Below the pieces are notes generated by a model. That model had not been told where the DNA came from. It saw only the letters and a program-made list of their open reading frames with translations, and ran no database searches. From assembly GCA_947494865.1 (NCBI GenBank), contig CANMAT010000001.1, forward strand, positions 1-29,867: a stretch of 29,867 nt of DNA. The letters are read 5' to 3'. The DNA is from Deltaproteobacteria bacterium. GTDB lineage: Bacteria; Myxococcota_A; Polyangia; Polyangiales; Ga0077539. This document shows positions 1 through 7,688 of the stretch, in pieces; the stretch's first letter is position 1; each line of letters starts with the position of its first letter. The translations under genes and the position numbers were made by a program.

Positions 1-761
1 AGGGACATGTACCAGTCGAAGGATGCGAACGTGGTTGTGAGCGCCAACACTGGGATCGCCCACGGAGCCATGCGCTGCGAGCGACGGGTCCACTCCTTGT
101 CCTTCGAAGCATCCTGGCTGGTCGAATTGCGGAAGAGCGAGAGGGCAATAAAAGCCCAGGCCGCAAAGTAGATCAGCGCGCGAATGTAGAAGAACCCCTT
201 GTTCAGATAGGCTGACTTGGCGCTGATAACCTCACTGTGCGCCAGGTGCTCGATCTGCTCCTGCGAGAGGAGTCCGCCCTCGACGGCATGCCCCACACGG
301 CGAGCAGAGGCAGGCTCCCCGTGAGGAGAGGGCGCCGTGGGCTCCCCGTGGGCGGCGGGGGCTGCGTGGTCACCGCGCTCCAAGGTCGCAGGCGCGTGCG
401 CAGCCGCGGGATCACCGTGGTTCGCCCACTCGCCGTACAGGTCGTCGACATGGAGCGCGACGGGCACGAAGAGGAGAGCAAACACGGGGAGCGCGCTCAT
501 AAAGAACTCAGCCGTGCGGCGCGTCGTGACGCTCCACCCTGCCGAGGTCACGTGCTGAAAGAGCACGAAGAAGGTCGCGCCAACTGCCAGCGCGAGGAAC
601 GTCGCAAAGGCGAACAGGTACGAGTACGCGAAGCGCTTCGGGTCGGACGCACCCATGGCGAGCGCTGCTCCCACGCCCGCGACGCCGACGCCCGCAGCGA
701 TCTTCCACGCGCTCGCAAGCGCTCCGCCCTTGACCTTGTAGTCGTGTTCTTGTGCGCTCAC
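1..761 (-). CDS. actF: Alternative complex III subunit ActF (NrfD-like quinol-side membrane protein), partial
   Basis: This is the membrane subunit of alternative complex III, which oxidises quinol and passes electrons to cytochrome c or directly to an oxidase. It is a paralogue of ActC. The frame is open from a GTG at 761 to the window edge, about 253 residues, so the C-terminal half is missing. The GTG overlaps the stop of actE (GTGA), which decides the start. Visible are a short cytoplasmic N-terminus (MSAQEHDYKVKGG), several hydrophobic spans, and a segment ending FDWYMS typical of the family. Between the third and fourth hydrophobic stretches (roughly residues 107-175) sits an unusually long Ala/His/Pro-rich loop with HGEP repeated nine residues apart. 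ActF homologues, as I recall them, have a shorter loop here. Identity is secure from operon position and membrane pattern; the role of the insertion is unknown. Confidence 0.88.
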   Translation of the reverse strand, partial: MSAQEHDYKVKGGALASAWKIAAGVGVAGVGAALAMGASDPKRFAYSYLFAFATFLALAVGATFFVLFQHVTSAGWSVTTRRTAEFFMSALPVFALLFVPVALHVDDLYGEWANHGDPAAAHAPATLERGDHAAPAAHGEPTAPSPHGEPASARRVGHAVEGGLLSQEQIEHLAHSEVISAKSAYLNKGFFYIRALIYFAAWAFIALSLFRNSTSQDASKDKEWTRRSQRMAPWAIPVLALTTTFASFDWYMS

Positions 762-1435
762 GGCGCACCTCCCGCGGGGTTACCCGCGCCCGACACCTGG
801 AGTGCCCTCACGTACGCTACGATCGCCCAGCGGTCTCGCACAGGAACCTGCGACGAGTAGGCGGGCATGTTGCGGATTCCGTTGGCGATGGTCGCAAACA
901 GCTGCCCGTCGGGCACGTGCTTGAGGCGCTCGTCGTGCAGGTTCGTCGGCTGAATGTATTGATACGAGTTGGCGACGCCGCCGCCCTGCGAGCGGCGCCA
1001 CACGATGCCGCGCCCATCGCCTGTTGCCCCATGGCATGGCGCACAGTAGATGTTGAAGCGCTGACGTCCGCGGCTCACGAGCGCGGCTCCGCTGCCGAAG
1101 TCGTTGCTCACAGAGTCGGGGATCGTGGCGACGTAGACGGGGCTGTCGGGCTCGTGGCCGAGGTTCACCCGGTCATCATCGAAGCCGTCGTCGCGACCGA
1201 CCGTAAAATCGACATAGCGGGCGTTGGCACCGCCGGGGAATCGCGGAAGGGTGCCCTCGGGCGGCACACGCATTGTGCGCTTGTCGCCATAGAAAGCGCT
1301 CTCAGCCTGCGAGTTGTAGCGTTGCTGATAGTGCATGTTGCGAAGCAGAACGATGGGCGATTCCTCGGAGGGTTGTCCCCGACACGCCCCGACGCCGATC
1401 GCGAGCGCCATCAGTGTGAGTGCTCTCGGGTTCAC
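758..1435 (-). CDS. actE: Alternative complex III subunit ActE, monohaem cytochrome c lipoprotein
   Basis: This is the small cytochrome c subunit of alternative complex III, carrying electrons from the Fe-S/haem core towards the terminal oxidase on the periplasmic side. The 225-residue product starts at a GTG (1435) that overlaps the actD stop; longer in-frame starts would run into actD. The N-terminus is a lipoprotein signal with a lipobox ending GVGAC (Cys18), so it is probably lipid-anchored. One haem c site, CAPCH, lies at residues 131-135. A likely axial Met follows in the RNMPAY segment near the C-terminus, followed by the usual class I cytochrome helix (RWAIVAYVRALQ). The next gene, actF, begins inside its stop codon. 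This order (DUF3341 protein, monohaem cytochrome, second NrfD-like protein) is the conserved act order. Confidence 0.92.
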   Translation of the reverse strand: MNPRALTLMALAIGVGACRGQPSEESPIVLLRNMHYQQRYNSQAESAFYGDKRTMRVPPEGTLPRFPGGANARYVDFTVGRDDGFDDDRVNLGHEPDSPVYVATIPDSVSNDFGSGAALVSRGRQRFNIYCAPCHGATGDGRGIVWRRSQGGGVANSYQYIQPTNLHDERLKHVPDGQLFATIANGIRNMPAYSSQVPVRDRWAIVAYVRALQVSGAGNPAGGAP

Positions 1436-2016
1436 GGCTCGTTGTCCTCGACGATCTCGATGTGGTTGGGCTTCGTGGACTCCAAGAGCGCCCGCGTGCC
1501 CGACTCGTCGTACTTGGGGTCGGCGCACTCGACGGACACGAAGAACTTGTCGTCAGTGACCGCGCGAAAGCGATCGCTCTCGAAGATCGGGTGGTTGTGC
1601 TGCGGGAGCTTGTTAAGTCCCAGCATGCCGAAGACCGCCCCGAAGGCGGAGAAGAGCACCGTGAGTTCGAAGCACACGGGCGCGTACGCGGGAATGGACA
1701 AGGGCGGCTTGCCGCCCACCACGAAGGGGTACGAAATCACGTTGGCCCACGTGATAAGCCCCACCGCGGCGGAGAATCCCAGGATCGCCATGGTTGCGAC
1801 GATCCAGCCGAGGCGTGAGTCCTTGAGACCCATGGCCTTGTCCATCCCGTGTACCGGGAAGGGGGTGTGAACGTCGAAGTGGGTGTACCCCGCGTCGCGC
1901 ACCTTCTCTGCCGCGTGCATGCACGCTGCTGGGGTGTCGTATTCAGCAAGGACGAGGGCGGGAGAGGCTCCCTCAGGCCCGACCCTGGTCAGCGGGATGT
2001 TGTGTACGTCAGCCAT
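1432..2016 (-). CDS. actD: Alternative complex III subunit ActD (DUF3341 membrane protein)
   Basis: This is a 194-residue structural subunit of alternative complex III of the DUF3341 family. The N-terminal part (residues about 18-65, with LVLAEYDTPAACMHAAEKVRDAGYTHFDVHTPFPVHGMDKAMG in two blocks) is the typical soluble domain that sits on the complex. Two transmembrane helices follow at about 69-92 and 112-134, with the family's PxY..P segment between them. A cytoplasmic tail contains SDRFRAVTDDKFFVSVE. It has an ATG start, seven bases after the actC stop, and its stop overlaps the GTG of actE. Family members have this length and layout. No cofactor-binding residues are expected or seen. Confidence 0.92.
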   Translation of the reverse strand: MADVHNIPLTRVGPEGASPALVLAEYDTPAACMHAAEKVRDAGYTHFDVHTPFPVHGMDKAMGLKDSRLGWIVATMAILGFSAAVGLITWANVISYPFVVGGKPPLSIPAYAPVCFELTVLFSAFGAVFGMLGLNKLPQHNHPIFESDRFRAVTDDKFFVSVECADPKYDESGTRALLESTKPNHIEIVEDNEP

Positions 2017-2023
2017 GACAGTC

Positions 2024-3442
2024 TCACTCCGCCTTCGCCGGCTGCGCGTGGTGGTGGTCGTGATCGTCGTGCGCGTGGTGGTGCGCCGAAGCCTCGGGCA
2101 ACACGGACTTGAGCTCGGCCATCGCGATCATCGGCACCCAGCGGATGAACAGAAGGAACAGCGTGAAGAAGAGACCCAGCGAGCCCATGTAGATCGCGAT
2201 ATCGACCGGCGTGGGGTGGAAGTAACCCCACGAAGACGGGATGAAGTCGCGGTGCAGCGAAGTGACAATGATCACGAAGCGCTCGAACCACATGCCGATG
2301 TTCACGAAGATCGAGATCACGAAGCTCAGCGGGATGTTCGTGCGAAGGCGCTTGAACCAGTAGAGTTGGGGCGAGATCACATTGCACGAGATCATCGTCC
2401 AGTAGGCCCACGCGTAGGGGCCGAAGGCGCGGTTCAGAAAGACGTATCGCTCGTACTCGTTGCCGGAGTACCAGGCGATGAAGAACTCCATCGCGTAGGC
2501 GTATCCGACAATGGTGCCCGTCGCGAGGATGATCTTGTTCATCAGCTCGACGTGGGTCATCGTGACGAGGTCGTTCATCTTGAAGACGACGCGGGCCACG
2601 AGCATGAGCGTCATCACCATGGCGAAGCCTGAGAAGATGGCGCCAGCGACGAAGTACGGTGGGAAGATTGTCGTGTGCCAGCCCGGCTCGACGGAGGTGG
2701 CGAAGTCGAACGACACGACTGAGTGCACCGAGAGAACCAGCGGCGTGGAGAGCGCCGCGAGGATCATGTAAGCGCGCTCGTAGTTCTGCCAGTGGCGGTT
2801 CGAGCTACGCCAGCCGAGGCTGAGGAAGCCGTAGACCATGCGCCGGACGCTGTTGACTGAGCGGTCACGAAGCGTCGCAAGGTCAGGGATGAGGCCCACG
2901 AACCAGAAGAGGGTGGAGACCGTGAAGTAGGTGCCGACGGCGAAGACGTCCCACAAGAGGGGACTCTTGAAGTTTGGCCAGATCGACATCGAGTTGGGGA
3001 TCGGAAACATGTAGTACGCGTGCCAGACGCGGCCTACGTGGATCCCCGGGAAGAGCAAGGCGCAGATGACCGCGAAGATGGTCATCGCCTCGGCGAAGCG
3101 GTTGATGGAGGTGCGCCACTTCTGTCGGAAGAGGAAGAGCACTGCGGAGATCAGCGTGCCCGCGTGGCCGATGCCGACCCACCACACGAAGTTGGTGATG
3201 TCCCACGCCCAGCCGACGGGGCTGTTGTTGCCCCACACGCCCACGCCGCGGAAGAAGAGATAACCGATCGCGAGGCCGAGCACGCCGGTGAAGCTCACCG
3301 CCGCGAGGAACATGATCCACCACCCGCGGGGCGCGGGGTTCTCGGTGACGCGGCTAACGGCCTCGGTAATCTTCCGGAAGGTCGTCCCCGGGACGACGAG
3401 ATGCTTCTCGCCGATGTCCTGAATGGGCCCGTCGTTGCTCAT
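2024..3442 (-). CDS. actC: Alternative complex III subunit ActC (NrfD/PsrC-like quinol-binding membrane protein)
   Basis: This is the large integral membrane subunit of alternative complex III that provides the quinol oxidation site. It is related to polysulfide reductase PsrC and NrfD. The 472-residue product has about ten hydrophobic spans. Recognisable conserved stretches include NSPVGWAWDITNFVWWVGIGHAG, split across helix 2, and the FEPGWH-like SVEPGWHTTIFPPYFVAGAIFSG region around helix 6. The conserved start ATG overlaps the actB stop (ATGA). The C-terminus ends in a histidine- and aspartate-rich tail (HHHAHDDHDHHHAQP), which may bind metal or simply be a soluble extension. Full length and strong family resemblance make the call secure. 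Confidence 0.95.
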   Translation of the reverse strand: MSNDGPIQDIGEKHLVVPGTTFRKITEAVSRVTENPAPRGWWIMFLAAVSFTGVLGLAIGYLFFRGVGVWGNNSPVGWAWDITNFVWWVGIGHAGTLISAVLFLFRQKWRTSINRFAEAMTIFAVICALLFPGIHVGRVWHAYYMFPIPNSMSIWPNFKSPLLWDVFAVGTYFTVSTLFWFVGLIPDLATLRDRSVNSVRRMVYGFLSLGWRSSNRHWQNYERAYMILAALSTPLVLSVHSVVSFDFATSVEPGWHTTIFPPYFVAGAIFSGFAMVMTLMLVARVVFKMNDLVTMTHVELMNKIILATGTIVGYAYAMEFFIAWYSGNEYERYVFLNRAFGPYAWAYWTMISCNVISPQLYWFKRLRTNIPLSFVISIFVNIGMWFERFVIIVTSLHRDFIPSSWGYFHPTPVDIAIYMGSLGLFFTLFLLFIRWVPMIAMAELKSVLPEASAHHHAHDDHDHHHAQPAKAE

Positions 3443-6400
3443 CCCTGCATCTCCGGATTCGGATTGCGGATCCTGGCCAGGTACGTCGTGCGAGGCTGCG
3501 TACCGATCTCGCCCAGGAGTTTGTACCGCCGGTCGGTGCGGGCGAGTTCGCTAACCCGACTCCCGCGGAGGTTCAAGTCACCAAACGTGATCGCATCAGC
3601 CGGGCACGCCTGCGCGCACGCCGTCGTGATTTCGCCGTCACGCAGCTCGCGATTCTCGCGCTTCGCCTCGATCTTGCGCCCCTGGATCCGCTGCACACAG
3701 TAGGTGCACTTCTCCATCACGCCACGAAATCGCACCGTGACGTTGGGGTTCATCGCCATGCGAACGATCTCGGGCATGTCGCCATCGAGCGGCTGATACA
3801 CACCGTCGTTGTGCCAGTTCAGGTAGTTGAACCGACGCACCTTGTAGGGGCAGTTGTTGGCGCAGTACCGGGTGCCGATGCAGCGGTTGTAGGCCATCTC
3901 GTTGAGGCCTTCGGTGCTGTGCACCGTGGCCGCTACCGGGCACACGTTCTCGCAGGGCGCGTTCTCGCAGTGCACGCAGCCGAGGGGCTGCACCGCCATC
4001 GCGGGATCGCTCGTGGCGCGCTCGTCGGCGTCACCCTGACCCCGCGGGCTCACGAAGTAGCGATCGACGCGCAGCCAGTGCATCTCGCGGCCACGCCCGA
4101 CCTGCTCCTTGCCGACAACGGGGATGTTGTTCTCCGACTGGCAGGCTACTACGCAGGCGTTGCATCCAGTGCAGGAGTTCAGGTCGATCGTCATGCCCCA
4201 CTTGTGACCCTCGTACGCGTTCGGAGCGCGCCAGAGGGGGAGTGTGCGGGGCGTAGGCGACATGCGCTCGGCGAAGTTAGGCTGCTCGCGGTACTGCGCC
4301 ACCGTGGTCTCGATCGCGATGGGGCGCCCTTCCATCCGGTGATGGGCTTGCGTCTGCGAGATCGGGTAGCGCGTGCCCATCGAGGTGGCCGAGAAGCCGT
4401 CTTCGAACCAGGGAGCCTCGACCGTGCGAAGGGGGTTCACGTCGAAGCCGTGACCGTTGCCCACGCGACCGGCTCTCGTGCGGCCCCAGCCGAGCGGGAG
4501 CGTCACCGAGTTGTCAGCGTGCCCGGGAAGCACCCACGCCGCGATCTCGAGCGAGCGGTTGCCCTTCGTGAGGCGCACCATGTCTCCGCCGCGGATGCCG
4601 AGTTCCTCGGCGGTCTTGGGCGAGAACATCGCTGCGTTGTCCCAGGTGATCTTCGTGACCGGGTCGGGGAGTTCTTGCAGCCAGGAGTTGTTCGCGTGGC
4701 GGCCGTCGTACATCTTCGCGTCGACGGCGAAGACCACCTCGAGGTTGGTCTTCGAGAGCGGCGCGCCCGCGTTGCGCCCCGAGAGGCTGCGGATGATCTC
4801 CGCGCCGCGGAGGCCCGGACCTACCGGAGTCACAGCGGACGTCGCGATGCCTACGTTGAGCGCCCTGCGCCACGCCCGCTCGAAGCCGTTGCCCGCGTTC
4901 TGCGTGCGGAACGTCTCGCGGACGAGTTCGTACCCGCGGTAGGAGGGCGCGTCGGAGAGAAGACCCAGTACCTCGATGTCGCTGCGCCCCGAGAAGAGAG
5001 GTTGAATCAGCGGCTGCTGAATCGCCACGACGCCATCGAGCGATTGCGCATCTCCCCAGGTCTCGAGCCAGTGCGCGCGCGGCACGTGCCACTTGCACTT
5101 CTCGCTCGTCTCGTCGGCGTGCATCGAGAGATGCGCGCTGAATGCGACGGCCGCGATTTTGTCGGACAGGGCGCGTCCGCCAGGGGCGTCGTAAACCGGA
5201 TTGCCGCCCAGAACGAGCAGCGTCTGTACCTGGTTCGCGTTGAGCGCATCGCTCAGCGACTTTACCTCGGCCGCGTGGTCGTCGGCCTCGTTCGCATCGG
5301 CGACGGGCGCATACTTCACGGTCTGACCCGCGTTCCCGAGTCCCTGGTTGAGCACGTGAACGAGCGCATGCACGGGGGCCGGTTGGCGAGTGCCTGCCAC
5401 GAGCGCCGAGGCGCCGCGGTGGGCCGCGAGGTCTGCTGCGACGACGTTGACCCACTTCGCGTCGACGCCCGAGGGAGCCTGCGCACCGCGCACAGCCGCA
5501 GCGACGTCGCCGAGGTCGATGTGGTGCTCCGACACGAGGCGCGCGGCGAGGGCCTTGAGGTAGGCCTCGATCTCGCGCGACGGGAGGCGCAGTCGGTGGT
5601 CGGCGTTGCCGCCGGTGTTGCTGTAGTTCGACTCGACGACGTAGAGGCGCGACGGCTCGTCGGCGGGTGACCGCACGCGGCGGCCTTCCGCCCACGATCG
5701 CGTGTTGCGCACCACGCCGGGGTCGGTCTGCAGGAAGTCGCTGTCGATCGAGACGGTCACCCGGGCGCGGGCGAAGTCGACGACGGGCACCACGGCCTGA
5801 CCGAACGCGAGTCGAGCGCCAGCGCGGGCGTTCGAGGCGCTCGCAGCCTCCCACGTATGGAAGCGGGCGTTCGGGAAGCGGGCCTTGACGGCCTCGCGGA
5901 GGCGCACGAACGTAGGCGAGATCGACGGCTGAACGAGCACATGGAGACCGGTGCCGCCGTTGCTCGTGTGACCAGTGAGCGCCTCGCGGAGGGCGCCCTC
6001 GAAGTCCGCGTAGGTCTTCGTTGCTCCCTGGAGCGTCGGCTGCCGCGAGCGGTCGGGGTCATACAGGTCGAGCACCGAGGCCTGCGCGAGCAGGTCGGTC
6101 TTGCCGTGGGAGCCAGTGTGATCGGGGTTGCCCTCGACCTTCGTAGGGCGGCCCTCGTGGCTCTCGACGAGAAGACCCACCGCATCGCCGCGGCGATCGA
6201 TCACCGTGGCGTAGAAGCTCGTCACGTTGACCGTCACGTCTTCTGGGGTGCGCGCGTACGGGAGGATCTTGTCGACGGGGCGCCGGCATCCCTGAAGCGT
6301 AGCGAGCGAGACCGCTGCGCCCATGAGGGTCATGAAGCCACGACGGCTCACAGGATCGGAGAAGTCCCAGGCTCCTTCCGGCATCTCAGCCGCGAGGTCG

Positions 6401-6513
6401 GCCCGCGCGGACGGCGACGTGTCTTGCTGCGTGGCGTAGTCGTCGAGGCTCGTCCACCACACCGGTGCTTCGGGAGCGGGACCCTCGAATTCGTAGGGAG
6501 AACGGCGGCTCAT
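3439..6513 (-). CDS. actB: Alternative complex III subunit ActB (molybdopterin-like domain fused to Fe-S domain)
   Basis: This 1024-residue protein combines an N-terminal molybdopterin-oxidoreductase-like domain (about residues 80-740, in this family without the cofactor) with a C-terminal ferredoxin-type domain. The C-terminal domain carries four cysteine clusters, starting with SCTGCNACVVAC near residue 780 and followed by CVHCENAPCENVC, RCIGTRYCANNCP and CTYC...CAQACPADA. Such clusters hold three 4Fe-4S centres and one 3Fe-4S centre in characterised ACIII. The N-terminus has a conserved TSLDD motif (about 21-25) and a twin-arginine signal SRRGFM at 56-61. The signal leads to a lipobox-like LQGC (Cys76), so export by Tat and possible lipidation are suggested. 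I chose the ATG at 6513, which overlaps the actA stop (ATGA). A GTG at 6522 is possible but would overlap actA further. Confidence 0.95.
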   Translation of the reverse strand: MSRRSPYEFEGPAPEAPVWWTSLDDYATQQDTSPSARADLAAEMPEGAWDFSDPVSRRGFMTLMGAAVSLATLQGCRRPVDKILPYARTPEDVTVNVTSFYATVIDRRGDAVGLLVESHEGRPTKVEGNPDHTGSHGKTDLLAQASVLDLYDPDRSRQPTLQGATKTYADFEGALREALTGHTSNGGTGLHVLVQPSISPTFVRLREAVKARFPNARFHTWEAASASNARAGARLAFGQAVVPVVDFARARVTVSIDSDFLQTDPGVVRNTRSWAEGRRVRSPADEPSRLYVVESNYSNTGGNADHRLRLPSREIEAYLKALAARLVSEHHIDLGDVAAAVRGAQAPSGVDAKWVNVVAADLAAHRGASALVAGTRQPAPVHALVHVLNQGLGNAGQTVKYAPVADANEADDHAAEVKSLSDALNANQVQTLLVLGGNPVYDAPGGRALSDKIAAVAFSAHLSMHADETSEKCKWHVPRAHWLETWGDAQSLDGVVAIQQPLIQPLFSGRSDIEVLGLLSDAPSYRGYELVRETFRTQNAGNGFERAWRRALNVGIATSAVTPVGPGLRGAEIIRSLSGRNAGAPLSKTNLEVVFAVDAKMYDGRHANNSWLQELPDPVTKITWDNAAMFSPKTAEELGIRGGDMVRLTKGNRSLEIAAWVLPGHADNSVTLPLGWGRTRAGRVGNGHGFDVNPLRTVEAPWFEDGFSATSMGTRYPISQTQAHHRMEGRPIAIETTVAQYREQPNFAERMSPTPRTLPLWRAPNAYEGHKWGMTIDLNSCTGCNACVVACQSENNIPVVGKEQVGRGREMHWLRVDRYFVSPRGQGDADERATSDPAMAVQPLGCVHCENAPCENVCPVAATVHSTEGLNEMAYNRCIGTRYCANNCPYKVRRFNYLNWHNDGVYQPLDGDMPEIVRMAMNPNVTVRFRGVMEKCTYCVQRIQGRKIEAKRENRELRDGEITTACAQACPADAITFGDLNLRGSRVSELARTDRRYKLLGEIGTQPRTTYLARIRNPNPEMQG

Positions 6514-7133
6514 CGGTGACACCCTGAGCAGGTCTGCGGGGGGGCGAGCTGGCGCGGCGGCTGCGCGGTTCCGCTAAGACTCGGATCCATGTTGGTAATC
6601 TGATCGACCGGGCGGATGTTCGGCGCCGGATTGCGGTGGCAGTCGAGACACCATCCCATGCTGAGGGACTGGTCTTGACGGACGACCTCCATCCGATCGA
6701 CGCGCCCGTGGCACGTCACGCAGCCAACCCCAGCCGACAGGTGAACGCTGTGGTCGAAGTACGCGTGGTCGGGCAGGCGGTGCACCTTCACCCACTCGAT
6801 GGCGCGGCCGGTCTCCCAGCTCTCGCGCACGACGGCGAGGCGCGCGGAGTCTGTGCGCACGAGCGAGTGGCAGTTCATGCAGGTCTGCGTAGGGGGGATC
6901 TGCGCGTGCGCTGCCCGCTCGATGTTCGCGTGGCAGTACCTGCAGTCCATCCCCATCTGCCCCGCGTGCAGCCAGTGGCTGTAGGGCACGGGCTGACGTG
7001 GTTCGTACCCGACGTGCGTGTGTTTTGGGGTGAAGTAGTACCAGACGAGCGACGTCACGAGGCCCCCGGCGAGGGCAACCCCGATCGCGACGATCGCCGG
7101 CAGACGATTGAGTGAGCGTGGGAAGATCTGCAT
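6510..7133 (-). CDS. actA: Alternative complex III subunit ActA, pentahaem cytochrome c
   Basis: This is the pentahaem cytochrome c of alternative complex III, which takes electrons from the Fe-S chain of ActB and hands them to the monohaem cytochrome or oxidase. The 207-residue product has one N-terminal membrane anchor (about residues 11-34), then a periplasmic domain. The domain has exactly five CxxCH haem sites, at residues 64-68, 85-89, 138-142, 162-166 and 202-206. The last site is one residue from the C-terminus, as is usual in this family. It is the first gene of the operon, about 72 bases downstream of the predicted transcription start. No strong Shine-Dalgarno sequence precedes the ATG at 7133. 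Confidence 0.95.
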   Translation of the reverse strand: MQIFPRSLNRLPAIVAIGVALAGGLVTSLVWYYFTPKHTHVGYEPRQPVPYSHWLHAGQMGMDCRYCHANIERAAHAQIPPTQTCMNCHSLVRTDSARLAVVRESWETGRAIEWVKVHRLPDHAYFDHSVHLSAGVGCVTCHGRVDRMEVVRQDQSLSMGWCLDCHRNPAPNIRPVDQITNMDPSLSGTAQPPRQLAPPQTCSGCHR

Positions 7134-7211
7134 GACGTGTTCGTCTACGGTCTGCGGGCCGATGGTTGTGCGCCCGACGGCCGCCCAGGTTGTTGGGCGA
7201 AGCGAGCGCCG

Positions 7212-7240
7212 CTAGCACCATTTCGCGGAGATACTGTCAA
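7212..7240 (-). promoter_or_regulatory. Predicted housekeeping promoter of the act operon
   Basis: Read on the minus strand, a perfect -35 element TTGACA (7235-7240) is followed after 17 bases by TGCTAG (7212-7217) as the -10. This predicts a transcript starting near 7205 and a leader of about 70 bases before actA. The -10 is a weak match to TATAAT, but the -35 and spacing are ideal. Confidence 0.6.
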
Positions 7241-7688
7241 GTCCCTACGCGTTTCGCGTCGTTCCTGGCAACTCAAAACCCTTTGCTTCTAGAGGTTTTG
7301 AGCTTCGTTCGAGGGGTGACCCCCGCACGACAGCTCCGACGGCGGCGAAAGCTATCAGGTCTTCTCGAGGAACAAGCCAGGAATCGACAAGGTTCCTTCT
7401 CGTTTGGATGCGCAGCGCGTGCGGCAGATGAAGCGTCGCTTCTGTGCTGCGACAAGGTCTTGTCTCGCGCAGGTGTCAGCACCTAAACTTCACCGTTTGT
7501 CGTTCGGCTGCTCGGGTGTCGACGCCGCAGCGGTTGGCTCGCAGGGCGGGTGCGCCATCGGTTGCGAGTGACATTCTCTGACTGTCAGGGTTTTGACAAT
7601 CCATGCAGTCGCGATAGGGGTGACTCCGTCGGCGACAGCGTGACGCCCACAGGACGCCTGCGGCTCAGAAAGGATTGCCATTTTCGTT
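7241..7688. other. Intergenic region between divergent act operon and lipoprotein gene
   Basis: About 450 bases upstream of the act promoter, visibly less GC-rich than the flanking genes and without a convincing reading frame. It contains several inverted repeats: a perfect 9-base one at 7272-7302, GACAAG/CTTGTC at 7451-7464, AGGTG/CACCT at 7471-7484, and the palindrome CTGACTGTCAG at 7578-7588. The last lies just before a TTGACA at 7593-7598, which could be the -35 of the lipoprotein gene, although no good -10 follows. I do not recognise a known RNA here. Confidence 0.5.
7272..7302. repeat. Perfect 9-bp inverted repeat (hairpin or operator)
   Basis: The arms CTCAAAACC (7272-7280) and GGTTTTGAG (7294-7302) are exact reverse complements separated by 13 bases. 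The repeat lies 32 bases upstream of the -35 of the act promoter. It has no T-tract, so it is a poor terminator; an operator or RNA hairpin is possible. Confidence 0.5.

Noticed and set aside
7166..7486. 106-codon plus-strand frame upstream of the lipoprotein
   Set aside because: Its composition is low complexity and Arg-rich, it overlaps the act promoter and leader, and it has no ribosome binding site.
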